Assembly (NCBI GenBank): GCA_963930775.1
Contig: OZ005700.1
Location: 4,784,609 to 4,848,608 of the forward strand
Direction: 5' to 3'
Length of the DNA stretch: 64,000 nucleotides
Source of the DNA: Cliona cf. orientalis
Taxonomy: Eukaryota > Porifera > Demospongiae > Clionaida > Clionaidae
Of this stretch, positions 11,137-22,970 are shown piece by piece (positions within the stretch are counted from its first letter, which is position 1; each line of letters starts with the position of its first letter). Position numbers and translations under genes: made by a program. The notes beneath the pieces were generated by a model that saw only the letters and a program-made list of their open reading frames with translations, had not been told where the DNA came from and ran no database searches.

Positions 11137-11250
11137 CGACTACCGTAACCCTCGCGCATGCGCCGAGGGTTAATAAGGATCAATGGTCTTTGATCAAGCC
11201 ATCAAGCAAGCTTCAAGACTCAAACGATCAAGGCCTATCTTTGTATTGAG

Positions 11251-11521
11251 GTGTAAGTACAAGCCACATTGAGACTACTATCCCTGTAAAATCAGTAGTC
11301 TCGTGCCCAGCCTTTTTGGTGCATGCAGAAAAAAGGTATGGTGGAATGTGCATGGTTCCGGCAATATCTCATTGCATCCTTTCAGAATAGTGTCGTGTAA
11401 AGTTCATACGAGGGCGATGAGCTCAAATGTAGCTGGCGAGGATGTGGATGATCCATGCCTACCTACTGGGACAGGAAAATCTCCCATTTTTACCCTGTGC
11501 GCATGCGCAAGGGGGTAAAGT
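11251..11521. repeat. Direct repeat R7, copy 1
   Basis: It matches 13390-13662 closely over about 270 bp. A shared reading (GEDVDDPCLPTGTGK) is kept in both copies, but the rest shows frame breaks and no start, so I do not call it a gene. A short fragment of the same repeat is at 15063-15121. Confidence 0.8.
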
Positions 11522-11561
11522 AATCGGTCAAGTTACTCTCCGAATACATATTACACAGGGT

Positions 11562-11695
11562 ATATGTAATAGTTATGTCATGGGCGCGAGGGATGTATGG
11601 CATTTATTGCACCGAAGCCCGAGGGCCTTGTGCCCGAGGGTTGAGGGCAATAAATGCCATGCATCCCGAGTGCGCGTGATATAACTAGTTTATAT
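11562..11695. repeat. Palindromic hairpin repeat, relative of 1099-1220
   Basis: Imperfect arms running from TAATAGTTAT to ATAACTA meet at GCCCGAGGG / GCCCGAGGG. The GGCATTTATTG stem is clear. Confidence 0.65.
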
Positions 11696-12342
11696 CCTGT
11701 GGGCATAGCTACCATATAGATACGTATAAAAATGAAAATACTAAAAAAGAAAGAAAAGACAAGCTTCTCTTAATCGAAACGGACACGCAAAGTCGCTCTC
11801 TGAGAACGTCAATCGAACTTCTGAACGTCTCGTGACCAAGGGGTGTGGTCAAATCCACACTGCTTGCTACAGCCATGCGACTCTTGATGATGAACTATCA
11901 TCGTTAGCGTGACCTGCAACGTCGAACTCAGAAGCCAAGAAATGAAGCTGACTATCGGCTATGTGCCTACGCAGTAAGCTTACCTAGATACGCCTATACT
12001 GTTTTGACTCGCGATCGATCGATTGACGCAGTGTTCTCCCCAGCATACCTAAGGCATGTCGGCCCAACAAGCCTTCAGTTCAGAATTTCCTTTGATGTGG
12101 GGAATAGGGAGATTCCAAAGGCTTTGATGTGGTCACAACCTCCACCCAAAATATGCCCTACTATCGTGCCTTGACATGTCTTAAATTTTGCTTGGGGAGA
12201 ACATTGCGATTGACAACTCCACCCATCGCTTCGAACTGGCAACCTCCCGCTACCTTTCCCACCATACGCTCCATTTAGTCTCGCGAGATGCTCCATTGAT
12301 AGTTTTACTTTTGTTGCTACTATTGTTTAAGGCCTGCAGCAT
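11696..12342. other. Gene-free stretch
   Basis: No repeat boundary or coding block could be supported. A weak tRNA B-box-like string near 12225 is not accompanied by an A box. Confidence 0.4.
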
Positions 12343-12451
12343 TTAATATTGCACTTTGATTTCCCTTGAGCCACTAATATTGCACTGTGGGTTTCCTGGA
12401 GCTATTCATATTGCATGTGGCTTACCTGAGGGTGTTCATATTGCACTGCTT
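12343..12451. repeat. Short tandem repeat, about 33-bp period
   Basis: Four degenerate units share ATATTGCA followed by a Tx(T/G)CCT(G/T)GAG-type block. Confidence 0.6.
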
Positions 12452-12821
12452 TTTTTTTGGGTTGTCTCTAGGAAGTGCATTATGGTGCATATTTTACTTA
12501 GCAACAACATAGTAACGGGATTGATATAAAGCGCGTTAGATACTCTCTTCCCTTCCTTATTATTTACTCTAGAACACAGGTATTGAGGGTATGTTCTCAA
12601 TACCAACACCTGTATATCAAATTGCTTGGCAAGGCCCACGAGCATCACAAACACTGTGTCTTTGTTGGTGACACCTATCGACTCTACCCATCCACTCCAG
12701 GCCATGTGTATACGTCACCTCTCATTTCTATGCAAACAGATGTGGGATGCAGATGCAATGTGCGACGGGGTATGTGCTCTATAGAGCTCAAATTGTTTCG
12801 TAGTGCACTGAGTAAGGGCAA

Positions 12822-13025
12822 GATTAAATACGTCAATTTTGACCAAAATGGGAAATGGTCACTGCGTTTATACGCGCGCGTGACCCACCCCTCACATAGC
12901 ATGTGGGCGGAAAACATTGCAAATGCATGGCTTCCTATTCAAACATACGGGATAACTTCAAAGGGTTTGGGTTCAGTTTGGGTTTGGTTCCCCAAGGTCA
13001 AATCCTTAGTTTCGACCCATTCTGC
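12822..13025 (+). repeat. Internal fragment of the CTTAGTG-family repeat
   Basis: It shares CATTGCAAATGCATGGCTTC, GGATAACTTCAAAGGG and GTTTCGACCCATTCTGC with the full-length copies but lacks both termini. Confidence 0.7.
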
Positions 13026-13389
13026 ATGCAGACTTTTCTCAAGATTATTGATTTGAAAGGCTTCATACTGGTATTAGGCAATAATATATCAGGCCGATCT
13101 GATTATACACTGATGCAATGGGGTAGGAGTGTCATCATGGAATGATGCACAGCTCTGATTGTTATTCATAACCCAGTCAGCCGTTAACTTCTGTATGGCG
13201 CAACTCCCCACAGCCTCGCCAACTAAGTAGCAAGTAGCGGAAGCATTTGCTCTCATACACAGGCACATTGTATGGCTAGTTATAGCCTAGTTTTTGTTTC
13301 TGTAGAGACTTTCTCAATTGTTGCTGTTTTGAGCTAATTAGCACTGTACATCACTCTGTGATGGCAATTTTGATCTCGCTACAATGCAT

Positions 13390-13662
13390 GGTGCAAGTAC
13401 AAGCCACATTGAGACTACTATCCCTGTAATCAGTAGTCTCATGCCCAGCCTCTATGTTGCATGCAGAAAATAAAAGTATGGTGAAATGCGTATGGTTCCG
13501 GCAATATCTCATTGCGTCCTTTCAGAATAGTGTCCGTAAAGTTCAGACGAGGGCGATAAGCTCAAGTGTAGCTGGCGAGGATGTGGATGATCCATGCCTA
13601 CCTACTGGGACAGGAAAATCTCCCATTTTTATCCCGCGCGCATGCGCAAGGGGGTAAAGTAA
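13390..13662. repeat. Direct repeat R7, copy 2
   Basis: It is a close copy of 11251-11521. Its right end, CGCGCGCATGCGCAAGGGGG, begins the next repeat family. Confidence 0.8.
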
Positions 13663-14310
13663 TGGGTCATGTCATCGTCGTTGTTGTTATAGTCGTTAGC
13701 AGAAAAATCGCCATATCTCGAGGTCTAGGCACCTGAGCGACTAGTAAGCACAATGAATCAGTCGCATTTGACGAAAAACGGGCTTCAGTGTGCTTCGAAT
13801 CGAGGGATATGGTCCACGAGCATCACAAATGGTGCCTTTTTGTTAGCCTCCGTAACCACAAGTGGCCACGAATGCATTATGCATGCAGGCCTTGTGCTTT
13901 CTGCTCATGCGCATAGCATTCAATATTATGGACTGGTAAAGGTCGTCAATAATGCTAGTGGCACATGCTACGCTAGTAAGCTATCCACAGACTGGAATGC
14001 AAAGTCCTATCGAATCAGAATGTATTACCAATATGTACCTAGTCTAGATCTGGTGCAGACAGAGAGTCAGTGGTGTTTTGGCTGGTCACATGATCACCAA
14101 GAGCCCTATAGCTATTATAATATTATTATAACCAATGGCTTATGGGATCTATAAGCCCTTGATGCATACTGGATTTGTACCAGTGTTTAGCTGTTATGCC
14201 TGTGTGCAAAACCTCAAAGAGTATGGTGAAATATTTATTCAACTTTGGTTCCAGTGGTATAAGTGAACTAGAGCTCTATAGAGCGCATACCCTGCACGCA
14301 CATTGCGCAA
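13630..14310. repeat. Repeat R8 region
   Basis: The left end (GCGCATGCGCAAGGGGGTAA, then AAAATCGCCA) and the right end (AGAGCTCTATAGAGCGCATA) resemble the ends of the segment at 55160-55575. The middle parts differ. No coding evidence. Confidence 0.45.
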
Positions 14311-15010
14311 TCTATAGATCTGTTTTTGTTGCTGCTTGGTTGGGCACAATACCAGACCCTTCCTCCTCCCGAAGTGGCTGGCCGACCAGACTATGTCAGA
14401 TTATGATATGTTACGAACGGAACGGAAATTTTCTCGAAGTACCTGATTACATGTTCTCGTATCCACACACGGATCAGAAACTCGTGAGATGTAGAGTTTA
14501 GTAGCCTAGCAAACCCAGTAAAAATCGGTGATGACGTGGAGCAATCTGATTGGGCTCCACTCCTGGCTGCGCTGCAGCAGGTACTAGTCTTGTACACATA
14601 GGCATAACACCAGATCCTTCCTCATCCTCCTCCCCCACCCCCCACCCCCCCCCCCCCCCCCACACACACACACAAACCTGGCGTTCCAAGTCCAGTAAAT
14701 CAGGCGACATACAGTTTGGAAGATGAGAAAAGTATCACAACTATGAGATTACTCACACACGTACAGCTACAGACACAAAACTTACCCATTATCTCGGCAG
14801 TGCGCGCTGACAGCGTTCACGTAGCACGATGGACGATATGTGTATGTGCAGATGGACAGGGGAGGGGCTGATGCATGCGCATTTGGAAGGGGTGGGGCTG
14901 AAAGCACGACCTTTGACCTTAAAATTGACGACCGACAGCGGATACCAAACAGTCATTCATGTCTCCTACAACGCTAAAAATGCTCAGCAGAGGGTAAGCG
15001 GCTAAAAGAG
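14181..15010. repeat. Repeat R5, copy A
   Basis: It contains GTAGCCTAGCAA, GATGACGTGGAGCAATCTGA and TCATTCATGTCTCCTACAAC blocks shared with 15450-16830 and with 30596-30920 plus 40795-41070. The empty P-like target GATTGGGC is at 14548-14555. A C-run followed by a CA-run lies at about 14644-14673. Confidence 0.75.
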
Positions 15011-15449
15011 AATTATATGAGCGCTTCTGGGGCAATTTGGGGATAAATCCACTCACGCAATCAAGTACAAGCCACATTGAAACGAATATCCATGTAATCA
15101 GTAGTCTCATGCCCAGCCTTTTCCGCTGCCATTTGATCGTCTGTTTGGTTGAGAATCAGGCACCGAGACAGGCATAGCACTCAGGTTTGCCAAGATTGTG
15201 CTTTCGAAGCTCCGGCCGGGTATAAGCTAGGCTGCGTGAATTGTGGATATAAGCAAAACATCGTGATCACGCCATCACTGATACTATTTATTGTTTGCGT
15301 GTCATAATTACGTCGGGTACGAGAATGTGCAATCAGGTACTTCGGGAAAACTTTAGTTTCGTTCGTAACATATCATAGTCTGACATAGTCTGGTGGGCCA
15401 GCCACTTCACAAGGGAGGAGGAGGAGGAAGGATCTGGTGTTGTGCCCAA

Positions 15450-16830
15450 ACTGGAGTTGTACCAGTGCTTGGCTGCTACGCCTGTGTGCAAAACCTCACT
15501 CGTGAGATGTAGTCTAGTAGCCTAGCAAGCCCTGTAAAAATTGGTGATGACGTGGAGCAATCTGATTGGGCCATAGATCATATAGACTACGTACCCGGGA
15601 TTGGAAACTGCTCACGTGAGCAATAGAGTTAATGCAATCCATGGCGGGCACTCCGTGTCCCCTAGACCGAGGCAGCTGAACATGGCTCTACTGCAGCCTG
15701 TGTTAGTGCTGTAGCTAAGTGGAGGCAACGAAAGTAAAGCTCTATGATGGAAGAATACTACTAGCAAAAATTTTTGAAGAGCGCAACTATCTACGGCAGT
15801 CTTTTCGGGGTACGAAGTTGTTCACTGCTATTTCAGTCGCCTTCGCCCATACTTGCCCCATAGGACGCTGTACAAAACAACTTTTGGACCTGTATCTCGA
15901 GTCCCGTGGCAGCAGCTACCAAAAACTGAAGTTCTACGTCAAAATATGGTGCCTCTGCACTAGGATAGCCACAATTTGGAGGATATACTGCTACCGCTGA
16001 GCCAGAAACAGTCAGAAGCACAAAAAAAGACGCCATTTTGAAGTCGCCTCGTTGTTGGGACTAGAACACCTCAGATACTGAACCAAGGAACTTCTCGTCA
16101 CTATAAATAGTTAGAAGAAGCCCTTGTCCACAAGGATAGCTAAGTTATAAGGTTGTAAGTGTTTCTATTTAGTAGCTATTGTCAAAAGTATTAGAAAAAT
16201 GTGTGATTTTTGGCCATTTTTTGTGATTTTTTCGCTATTTTTGTGGTTTTCCGTGCGACACGGATTGCACCAGTGGACTCTATTGCTCACGTGAGCAGTT
16301 TCCAATCCCGGTTACGTAGTCTATATGATCTATGATTGGGCTCCACTCCTGGCTGCAGCAGGTACTAGTCTCGTATACATAGGCATAACACCAGATCCTT
16401 CCTCCTCCCCAGTCATAACAATACAAACCTAGCCTTCCAAGCCCAGTAAATCAGGTGACATGCATACAGTTCCATAGTCAGGAAAGACGAGAAAACTATC
16501 AGTACGCCATAATACATACGACAGACACAGGCACCATGGATACAGACACAAAACTTACCAATTATCTCGGCAGTGCGCAGACAAAGTTCACGTGGCACGA
16601 TGGACGATATGCGCATGCGCAGATGGACAGGGGAGGGGCTGATGCATGCGCATTTGGAAGGGGTGGGGCTGAAAGCACGACCTTTGACCTTAAAATTGAC
16701 GACCGACAGTGGATACCAAACGGAGTCATTCATGTCTCCTACAACGCTAAAAATGCTCAGCAAAGGGTAAGCGGCTAAAAGAGACTTATATCAGCGCTTC
16801 TGGGGCAATTTGGGGATATATCCACCCACG
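15450..16830. repeat. Repeat R5, copy B (split by a P-like MITE)
   Basis: It matches copy A on both sides of the MITE at 15572-16334. The reading frame near 16536-16778 is shared with the other copies but is broken in copy A by a 2-bp loss and in copy C by a larger loss, so it is not called a gene. Confidence 0.75.
15572..16334. mobile_element. P-like MITE, about 763 bp
   Basis: Long inverted ends start CATAGATCATATAGACTACG and continue CCGGGATTGGAAACTGCTCA, then CGTGAGCAATAGAGT. The flanks duplicate ATTGGGC (or GATTGGGC). Two paralogous empty sites are in the window (14548-14555 and 30659-30666). The first half can be read for about 90 codons from 15719, but this resembles nothing I recognise. 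Confidence 0.88.
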
Positions 16831-17149
16831 CAATTAAATTGTACCAAGTTAGTAAATGCACTGAAATGCATGATAAGAGCATTAGAGATGATAATCAAGT
16901 GGTTGGTACGTTATCAACATAGCACAGGCTGAATTTTTTTGTTTCTGAAGTACTGGCTACTCCAAAATCATTATCTGGATTCAAGGCTAATATTATTATC
17001 GCGCATGCGGCATAATATCGCGACCTCCTAGATTGCGGCAAAGATGGGCGTGGCATTGTTAATTTAAGGGCGTGGTTTCTGGATGTCCGCTATTTAGAGG
17101 CAGTTTTGTATTGAAAAGTCACGTTGGGAGCTTGGATCTTGTCCGCTGT
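16831..17149. other. Gene-free stretch
   Basis: No feature was found beyond the end of repeat R5. Confidence 0.4.
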
Positions 17150-17715
17150 TAGTCTCATGACCCAGCCCCCTAAACGCACGCGAAAAGGGGTCTGGTAACA
17201 TTGTGTACAACGAGTTGTTGCAGCGGAATGCAATAATTGCGTACTTGCGGTTTCGCATTTTAAATTCGAAAACGATTCTACTTTTTGCTGGCCAAAACGA
17301 CCTGTTTTACAATCGCTATCGTTTCTACGATAGTTTCGTTGCCTCTATCACTCACCATTTCGAAGTAAATCTTCAGAGTTCGAGCGGTCTCTCGTTTGAA
17401 TTTGAAACTACAGTCACCTTTTTGCGTCCAGGACTGTTCTATTTTTGTTTGCCATCAGTCCTTCGGATCGTTTCGTCGTCTTTGCCGCACACACTTCTCG
17501 AGTAGATCAGTAGATCTTCGGTGCTGGTGGAGCACGAGCTCAAGAGAAAAAAGATGCATATGTTTATAATACGCGAATATATAATTATAGCGATTTGATT
17601 GCAAATGGAGCGATCTAATTGGTCGCGCCACATTCCAGAGTTTGGGACAACTCGTTGTGCACAATGTTGCCAGACCCCTTTTCGCGTGCGTTTAGGGGGC
17701 TGGGTCACGAGACTA
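17150..17715. mobile_element. Mutator-like MITE with long terminal inverted repeats
   Basis: Terminal inverted repeats of about 65 bp begin TAGTCTCATGACCCAGCCCC and continue CTAAACGCACGCGAAAAGGG. The flanks carry a perfect 9-bp duplication, GTCCGCTGT (17141-17149 and 17716-17724). Long inverted repeats with a 9-bp duplication are typical of Mutator-like elements. No transposase was found inside. Confidence 0.8.
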
Positions 17716-17754
17716 GTCCGCTGTCCGGAATCGAGAAGCGTCCGCTTCTCGGAG

Positions 17755-18460
17755 GTTGCTACTGTACTATAACTATGCTAAATTCAATCGGTAACACGGC
17801 ACTTGTCCGCTGTAGAGAGGTTGTCCGCTTCTCGGAGGGTCCGTTATCAGAGGCTCGACTGTGTTCCAGTTTTTGTCCACGCTCTTTGCACAGTCAAGGC
17901 GCAGGTAAGTAGCTCTCCTGATGCCTGCCCCATGGTCCACAAAAACGAAAAGCAAACCTGCCTGCCACTGTCTGTCTGCAAGCGCGGGTAAGTTTTGCAA
18001 TTTCCTGCGTCAGTTTTTGCCAAGGTAAACAGCCTCTATGTAATGATATACAAATGAAACGATAGCTTACGAGCCTCTACAGGGCCAGGTATAGTGTTTG
18101 AACTCTATCGAGTTACACGAACAGAAAGCGAACATAAAAACTTACTGCTCAGCTGCCATGTGACTCGTTTAATGGCGGCCCTCCAGGACAAAACCTTGTC
18201 TGACCACTCACCATCCTAGAGTTTTCGAAAAAGCGCTATACCTGGCCCTGCTCCGATCGATGGACTAGCGTGAACAACAGCGAAGTCAGTTCGTTCGAGT
18301 CTCTGGTCTTCAAAATTTGACGCAGGAACTTGGACTTTGTTTGCATCTGGAAAATGGTCGACGTTCGTTCACGTTCCCAACTAAACCGCATTAAAACATA
18401 CGTGAATTGTCGCAATCATTTATAAATTGCGCGTCGAATACTATCCCGTAACCTTAAATA
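17755..18460. repeat. Repeat R6, copy 1
   Basis: It matches 58312-58860 in inverse orientation over several hundred bp, for example GAACTGACTTCGCTGTTGTT and GACAAGGTTT-type blocks on the opposite strand. A shared splice-like CAG-GTAAGTAG occurs at about 17904. The minus-strand reading LLFVFVDHGAGIRRATYLRL is kept in both copies but has no recognisable domain. Confidence 0.7.
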
Positions 18461-18706
18461 AAAAATCTACCGTAGCTCGAGCTCAGCATTAACCCTTTCG
18501 GTCACAAATTGTTGTAACAATAAATTTTTCATGGACCGTATTTCGGCTAAATAGATATGCATTGGCGGCGGTTAGGGTACCGATAAGAAAACCTGGCCCA
18601 CACAATAGTCGCGGTCCCGCCGGCACTTTGAAGTGATGACGTCAAAGTGGTAAATTTGCTTTGAAGAAGCTTTCATCTATGCTTTGATCATTTCAAAAAT
18701 TAAAAC
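18461..18706. other. Short gene-free stretch
   Basis: It has TTAACCCTTTCGGTCACA, shared with 1489, and otherwise nothing recognisable. Confidence 0.35.
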
Positions 18707-19270
18707 ACTAAGTAGTTACACACTAAGTAGTTATACACTAAGTAGAAAAAAATATAGAAAAATAATTCACAGGGGAGTTGAGAGCACTTGGGGAGATAAT
18801 TTTTATATGGGCACGCAGAATGGGTTGAAATTAGAAATTTGACCTTGGGAAATTTTGATTCACGCCTTAGAATTAAAGTTACGGCCCTTTAAAGTTATCC
18901 CATATGTTCGTATAGGAAGCCATGCGTTTGGAATGTTTTGAGTCCCGGTGTGCGTTATTTAGAAAATCGCTAGGCCAGTACATGTATAGGCTACCATGCA
19001 GCTGGTAGCATATGCAGAGGCTTGCTGAATGGATGAAAAATCAACAACAGTAGCTGTCTTATTTTTGCTGAGAGGTAGGTGGTATAATACAGCTATACTG
19101 AGTTTTATATTGTGCATGCATGAATGTGTGGGAAAATTTTGTGCTTTTCCCCTAGCCTTGTGTGTGTGCTGTGGTGATCTTAACTACTAGTAGGAAGTAA
19201 TGTGTTGCTGGGGCCACTGCTACTGAACCTCAATTATGAATAATGCTGATCATATACTCTGGGCTCTACT

Positions 19271-19616
19271 TGTCTCATGCCCAGCCCCGTTTCACGCATG
19301 CGGAGAGAAGGGGTCTGGCCAAACGTGGGCCCGTGTCGCCCGTGCAACATACAGTGCGTGCCAATCAGACGCACGGATCAAGTCACATGATTGCACGGGC
19401 ATGAACAGAATGTACATATTAATTAATGATTGTACACTTGCACATTCGTACGAAATATAACCATCGGTATCCAAAGGAATGTTAATTTATTTGCGTTTCT
19501 TATTCACGCACACCATGAATACGTGACGGCATACATACATTCCTCGGCCATACGGGCCCTATACACGTTTGGCCAGATCCCTTCTCTCCGCATGCGTGAA
19601 AGGGGGCTGGGCGCGA
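19271..19616. mobile_element. Mutator-like MITE (second subfamily)
   Basis: The inverted ends are TGTCTCATGCCCAGCCCCGT and its approximate complement, continuing CACGCATGCGGAGAGAAGGG. CTCTACT flanks both sides. It is related to 32165-32510 and 34785-35140, which sit at the same position in homologous units. Confidence 0.75.
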
Positions 19617-21144
19617 GCTCTACTAGAATTAAGTTTTTTTTTCTATTAATTTTTATGGCTCTCCTATATGCATTCCACCAGTGCTTTGTGGTGTTTTCTG
19701 GATAATTATTTTTTTCTGCTTAGTGTATCGGCTTGCTTGTTATTAAACACTAAGTAGAAAAAAAAATAATATTTTAAATAATTAATTCAGGGGGGAACTG
19801 GGAGCACTTGGGGACATAATTTTTGCACCGGCGCGCAGAATGGATCGAATGCAGAGATTTGACCTTTAGGAATTTTGATTCACACCTTAGAATTAAAGTT
19901 ACAGCCCTTTGAAGTTTCCCCATATGTTTGTACAGGGAAGCCATGCGTTTGCAACGTTTCCGCCCACGCGCGCACATAAACGTGACGACCTTTACCAACT
20001 TTTTGACAAAATTGAAATTTAGGCTGCCTGCTTGCATTGTATGGTTCCACTATGCACCCAGCTCGATTATATGGTGGTTTTTGGACAATTTTTTTTCTGC
20101 TTAGTGTTCAGGTCGCCTTGTTACACACTAAGTAGAAAAGAAAAAAAAAAAAATTCGTGGGGGAACTGGGAACACTTGGGGACGTAATTTTTACATGGGC
20201 ACGCAGAATGGGTCGAAAAACGAGATTTGACATGAGAAAATTTTGATTCATGCCTTAGAATTGAAGTTACGGCCCTTTAAAGTTTACCCATATGTTTGTA
20301 TAGGGAAGCCATGTGTTTGCAATGTTTTGAGTCCCGGTGTGCGTTATTTAGAAAATCGCTAGTCCAGTACATGCATAGGCTACCATGGAGCTGGTATTGT
20401 ATCCAGAGACTTGCTGAATGGATGAAGAATCAGTCACAACAGTAAGTCTCCCGTTTTTGCTTAGAGGTAGGTGGGGTAATACAGCTATAGTTTTACATTA
20501 TGTATGTGTGAATGTGTGGGCCCATTGAGAAACATAGCTATCTAAAGTAATGATTGTTTTGTGCTTTTCCCCTAGCCTTGTGTGTGTGCTGTGGTGATCT
20601 TGAGTACTAAGTACGAAGTAACGTGTTGCAGGGGCCATAGGTACTGAACCTCTTCCCCTAGCCTTGTGTGTGTGCTGTGGTGATCTTGAGTACTAGTAGG
20701 AAGTAACGTATTGCAGCAGCCACTGAACCTCAACACTGATCATATATTCTGAGTTTCTATTAGGAGCATAAGACGGCCTTGTTTCTGATTGTATGGGCAT
20801 CCAGCTCAACTATGTGGTGGTTTCTGGACAATTTTTTACAGTAATACTCGAGATGACTATAATAATATTATCACTGTGGCTAGATTGCCGGGAACGGCAC
20901 CCAAAATATAAGGCTTAAAGAGCTGGCATAACTCACGTGATCTATAGGTAGCTAATAATAATAAGAACAAGCTATTACTGACCGATACACGGCAAGTGAG
21001 ACTAGTAGCGGGGGGATTGGGTTTAGGTAGTCGGTTGTTGACGAAGGGTTTGGGTTTCGGTGGTCGGTTGTTGACAAGCTCGAGGGTTCTGGGTTTCGGT
21101 GATCGGTTGTTGACTAGGGTTAGTATTATGGGTTTAAGGAGTAT

Positions 21145-21302
21145 AAATTTGGCAAAAAACAGTAGCCAGCAGCGGCGAGCCGGGTGGCCGAGTGGACTAG
21201 GGTCTGGGCTGGTAGGGCAGTGATCATGGGTACGAATCCCGCTTGGGGTATGACCTTTTTTTTTTCCTACTCTCGAAAATTTTCTAAGTTTTTTGGCGGG
21301 AA
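21145..21302 (+). repeat. tRNA-Leu-like SINE, plus strand
   Basis: The head has GGTGGCCGAGTGGACTAG (A box) and GGTACGAATCC (B box with one change), followed by a T-run and TTTTCTAAG. It is homologous to 10613-10800 in inverse orientation. Four flanking copies of a short CGGTTGTTGAC motif lie upstream (21030-21115). Confidence 0.75.
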
Positions 21303-21464
21303 CTAGAACCGGCACTCCAACGTGAATATTTCCGGTACCGTTCCCGGCACTCTAGCCACAGCGTAATATTATTATACTGTAGCGTGTGAATATTTAATAT
21401 AATATAGCTACATGCATGTTTCTAATTATGTGGCACTTTTATCTGCTTAGTGTACATGGTAGCT

Positions 21465-21534
21465 CCTTAGATGATTTTCAACAAGCTCTAACTGCGCCAC
21501 AGGCGCAGTTAGAGCGGGTGGAAATCATCTAAGG
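21465..21534. repeat. 70-bp hairpin
   Basis: The arms CCTTAGATGATTTTCAAC and complement meet at CTGCGCC-ACA-GGCGCAG. The same hairpin lies at 33795-33864 in the inverted cluster, with arms partly exchanged. Confidence 0.85.
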
Positions 21535-22412
21535 TACTTGGTGTTGTTACTATGGTATACCAATGCTAAATCGTACAGGCACTGTACACTGATTCAATTA
21601 TTGTGGGCTAGGGTAGCTGTTTTGAACATGACTTGACCATGGATGCTCTACTGAAGAATGGTTTTAGTGACATTAGATAATACCAAATGTACATAAAGTA
21701 TTGCAGTGTATGTATATGTATCTATCTACATGGTAAACGATCAATATAAAGTAAGCCTAAGTGCATATTAATTTGTGCGAACCTATACAATGCAGGTACG
21801 TATACTTATGTGCCGCAGTTTTTCTTTTCTGCTTAGTGTGCACGGTAGCTTGAAAAAAGATACAAAAAAGATACAAAATTAATTCATGGAGGGATTGGGA
21901 GCACTTGGGAACGTAGTTTTTACATGGGCACGCAGAATGGGTCAAAAAACGAGATTTGACATGAGAAAATTTTGATTCACGCCTTAGAATTAAAGTTACG
22001 GCCCTTTAAAGTTCACCCATATGTTTGTATAGGGAAGCCATGTCTTTGCAATGTTTTGAGTCCCGGTGTGCGTTATTTAGAAAATCGCTAGGCCAAGTAC
22101 ATGCATAGGCCACCGTGCAGCTGGTATTGTATCCAGAGGCTTGCTGAATGGATGAAGAATGAGCCACAACAGTAGCTTTCCCATTTTTGCTGAGAGGTAG
22201 GTGGCATAATACTGCAGCTACAGTTTTATATTGTACATGCATGGATGTGTGGGAAAGTACATCGAGTTGAGAAACATAACTAAAATTGTCAGGTGATTGT
22301 TTTGTTGTGCTTTTCCCCTAGCCTTGTGTGTGTGTGTGCTGTGGTGATCTTAAGTACTAGTAGGAAGTAACGTGTTGCAGGGGCCACTGGTACTGAACCT
22401 CAACACTGATCA

Positions 22413-22748
22413 CAGGGGCGGATCCAGAGCCTCCAATAAGGGGGGTGCTAAATTGAATATTTGCGTGCGAAAAGATTGGCCACTCCCCCTTTTTACGAAA
22501 CCACACCCACTTAATTGCCGCGAAGCGAGGCAACAACCAGAGAACGTGGAGAAATCAGTGGAACTCGAGTTTTTGTCTCTACAGACAGGTTTATAAGTCA
22601 GATTTTATAACTAAATGTATGTCAGATCGAGGTTTTTGGCTAGAAGGGGGGTGCTAGAGGTAGCTATGTCTATAGAAGTCTGTATATTGTCTTGGCTGAA
22701 GGGGGGGTGCTTGAGCACCCCAAGCACCCCCCCCTGTATCCGCCCCTG
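22413..22748. mobile_element. hAT-like MITE, 336 bp
   Basis: The ends CAGGGGCGGATCCAG and GTATCCGCCCCTG are flanked by GATCA (22408-22412, 22749-22753). The empty sequence CACTGATCATATATTCTG of the parent repeat is at about 20733. Confidence 0.92.
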
Positions 22749-22970
22749 GATCATATGATTATACTCTGAGTTTTGTAGGCTCTACTAGGAGCATAGACGG
22801 CCTGCTTTCCGATGATTGTATGGGTCTACTAAGCATCCAGCTCAACTATGTGGTAGTTTCTGGACATTTTTTTTTTCTGCTTAGTGTGTGGTCTCCTTGT
22901 TATTACATTAAATTGATTATTAAAACACTAAGAAAACACTAAACACTAAGTAGAAAAAAAAGAAATAATT

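Larger units (their letters stand above)
18707..22970 (-). repeat. Cluster 1 of CTTAGTG-family repeats
   Basis: Head-to-tail units bounded by CACTAAGTAGAAAA and TTTTCTGCTTAGTG lie at about 18746-19727, 19748-20106, 20124-21456, 21540-21837 and 21846-22893, with terminal-motif repeats at both cluster edges. All run opposite to the cluster at 31.7-40.5 kb. Long units carry nested insertions: a Mutator-like MITE (19271-19616), a SINE (21145-21302), a hairpin (21465-21534) and a hAT-like MITE (22413-22748). A 78-bp-scale duplication (CCTAGCCTTGTGTGTGTGCT) occurs near 20573 and 20657. Confidence 0.8.

Noticed and set aside
12170-12290. Another tRNA-derived SINE
   Set aside because: A B-box-like GTTCGAAGC occurs on the minus strand, but no A box lies at the proper distance.
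16536-16778. Open frame (WHDGRYAHAQMDRGG, FDLKIDDRQWIPNG) shared by repeat R5 copies
   Set aside because: Copy A loses 2 bp within it and copy C lacks a segment, so the frame is not conserved. It is most likely repeat sequence.
19262-19640. Host promoter or CpG-like element because of GCATGCG/CACG motifs
   Set aside because: The block is explained by the inverted ends of a Mutator-like MITE found three times in the window.
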